A stretch of 64,000 bases of DNA, taken from assembly GCA_945866125.1 (NCBI GenBank), contig CAMBFZ010000001.1:62001-126000 (forward strand). The letters run 5' to 3'. The notes below the pieces were generated by a model. That model was given only the letters and a program-made list of their open reading frames with translations. It did not search any database and was not told the DNA's origin. The translations under genes and the position numbers were made by a program. This DNA is from Bordetella parapertussis (GTDB lineage Bacteria > Pseudomonadota > Gammaproteobacteria > Burkholderiales > Burkholderiaceae_D). This document shows, one piece after another, positions 62,966 to 64,000 of this stretch (positions are counted from its first letter, which is position 1; the number at the start of each line of letters is the position of its first letter).

Positions 62966-64000
62966 ATGCAAGCTACTACTGTTACGCGCGAATTGATTCA
63001 ATCTGTCGGCGATCACGTTTATCATCAGGGCGCATCCTATAAGCCTCTTAGTCCGACTAAGGGAACAAAAAATGCAGAGATTATTTATCAGGCGATCAAA
63101 AATATGCCTGACAACGCGGTTGTTCGCGCTGACTTTAATGCTTTCGGCAAGCCCTATATCTTCTTTCCTAAGAGAGAAAAGAAAACAAATAAAGAGACGA
63201 TCGGCACCATAAATAGTCGGGCCGAGCGCAATGAACTGTCCAACATACTCCACACAATCGCAACGTCATCAGCGCAGCAGCATCCCCGGTCGACTGGAGT
63301 GCACGAGTCGGTGTTTTCTCTCAACCTGTTAGCACGTTCAATCCCTATTGCCCGTGACTTCGTCGCAGGCGATTTAAAAAAAGATCTGGGCCTTTTAGCG
63401 GCAACCCACCGAAAATCACTCCGTACCGGAGTGCATGCAAAGGTTATGGCAAAGCACGGCACGACTGGAACACGAAGCACTAAAATTCTCGATCAGCGTC
63501 TGCGTCAATTCCGCGATGCTGATTCTAAAGTGTTGGGAAAATTAGCCACGCTTCTCGGTTCCGAATCGACGACCGACAGTGAATCGAGTGGCTTGATCGC
63601 CGCACTGGCGATGCGGCGTCTGGTTAGGGAATACCTAAAACAACCGGAAGACGGGAAAAAATCATTGGCGGCGCTGATCAAAGCGCGTACGTCTGATTAT
63701 GATTTACTTTTGTTTGCCAGGCTATGGACTCTGGAAATGGACGGACGCGAACGTCGCCTATTGTTCGATCATTCCTGGGCCCATGAAATGGATGGCATTT
63801 CCCGTCTCATACTTGGGCAATCGGCGGCAGGCTATGACGGTGATTCGCCATCACCCAAGTCTGTTTATATGCGTACCGACCGCAAGCCGACCGACCGCCT
63901 GGCGCCCGGCACGCCAGAAGACGAACGCTTGCTGGCGCATGCAATAGGACTAACCAGCCAATTGAACGAAGATGCATCGATTAATTCACAAGTGAGCGCA
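62966..64000 (+). CDS. Candidate type III secreted effector (3' end outside window)
   Basis: This open frame of 345 codons reaches the end of the window without a stop. The ATG has GAGGT upstream and lies 28 bases after the chaperone stop. The first 40 residues are rich in serine, threonine, glutamine and lysine with no signal peptide, as in type III substrates. Later parts contain helical stretches such as SLAALIKARTSDYDLLLFARLW and HSWAHEMDGISRLIL. I do not recognise the family. The effector call rests on position behind the chaperone and on composition; bases 63001-63240 are 44% G+C (106 of 240). Confidence 0.6.
   Translation, partial: MQATTVTRELIQSVGDHVYHQGASYKPLSPTKGTKNAEIIYQAIKNMPDNAVVRADFNAFGKPYIFFPKREKKTNKETIGTINSRAERNELSNILHTIATSSAQQHPRSTGVHESVFSLNLLARSIPIARDFVAGDLKKDLGLLAATHRKSLRTGVHAKVMAKHGTTGTRSTKILDQRLRQFRDADSKVLGKLATLLGSESTTDSESSGLIAALAMRRLVREYLKQPEDGKKSLAALIKARTSDYDLLLFARLWTLEMDGRERRLLFDHSWAHEMDGISRLILGQSAAGYDGDSPSPKSVYMRTDRKPTDRLAPGTPEDERLLAHAIGLTSQLNEDASINSQVSA

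Noticed and set aside
63154..63480. A 108-codon minus-strand frame at the window end
   Set aside because: It is opposite the continuous plus-strand frame that has a ribosome binding site and follows the chaperone gene.

Overview
The window is a chromosomal segment of a betaproteobacterium, most likely of the order Burkholderiales and close to the family Oxalobacteraceae. That placement is an inference from gene order: murE to ftsZ followed by a peroxiredoxin, lpxC, a DciA-like gene, secA, argJ, yacG-zapD-coaE-pilDCB, and later rplM-rpsI-argC-bactofilin-erpA-anmK-M23-tyrS. Nearly everything reads as core genome. I saw no tRNA, rRNA, CRISPR array, insertion sequence or prophage.

1-12.7 kb is the division and cell wall (dcw) cluster: murE (5' end missing), murF, mraY, murD, ftsW, murG, murC, ddlB, ftsQ, ftsA and ftsZ. 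Most junctions overlap by 1-4 bases, and the cluster ends at a clear hairpin terminator. 12.8-21.1 kb holds a Prx5-type peroxiredoxin, lpxC, a DciA/DUF721 gene read against secA, then secA, argJ, a DUF815 ATPase, a MutT-like Nudix gene and an unknown exported protein. 21.2-28.2 kb is on the minus strand: yacG (only 59 codons), zapD, coaE, the type IV pilus genes pilD, pilC and pilB, and a CorC/HlyC-type membrane protein. 28.4-33.9 kb is a three-gene heavy-metal RND efflux operon on the minus strand, divergent from a lipoprotein di-heme cytochrome c peroxidase.

35.3-47.6 kb holds a small periplasmic protein, a tautomerase, a porin, coq7, an OsmC-family gene, rplM-rpsI, argC, a bactofilin, erpA, anmK, an M23 endopeptidase, tyrS, dtd, a PEBP-family gene and a phosphoglycerate-mutase-like gene. 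47.7-57.4 kb holds dusB-fis, purH, the ruvCAB resolvasome genes, a fumarylacetoacetase-fold hydratase, a DUF2147 gene and valS. In the ruv locus ruvC is in frame, with no stop codon, behind a complete GIY-YIG nuclease domain. 57.7-62.3 kb is a thiamine operon (thiC, thiS, thiG, thiD, thiE) under a TPP riboswitch whose downstream hairpin covers the thiC ribosome binding site.

The last 1.7 kb differs. Base composition falls (44% G+C in the two stretches I counted), and a CesT-like type III secretion chaperone gene is followed 28 bases later by a long open frame that runs off the window end. This looks like a chaperone-effector pair outside any visible secretion apparatus. The GIY-YIG::RuvC fusion and this pair are the two observations I consider most worth following up.
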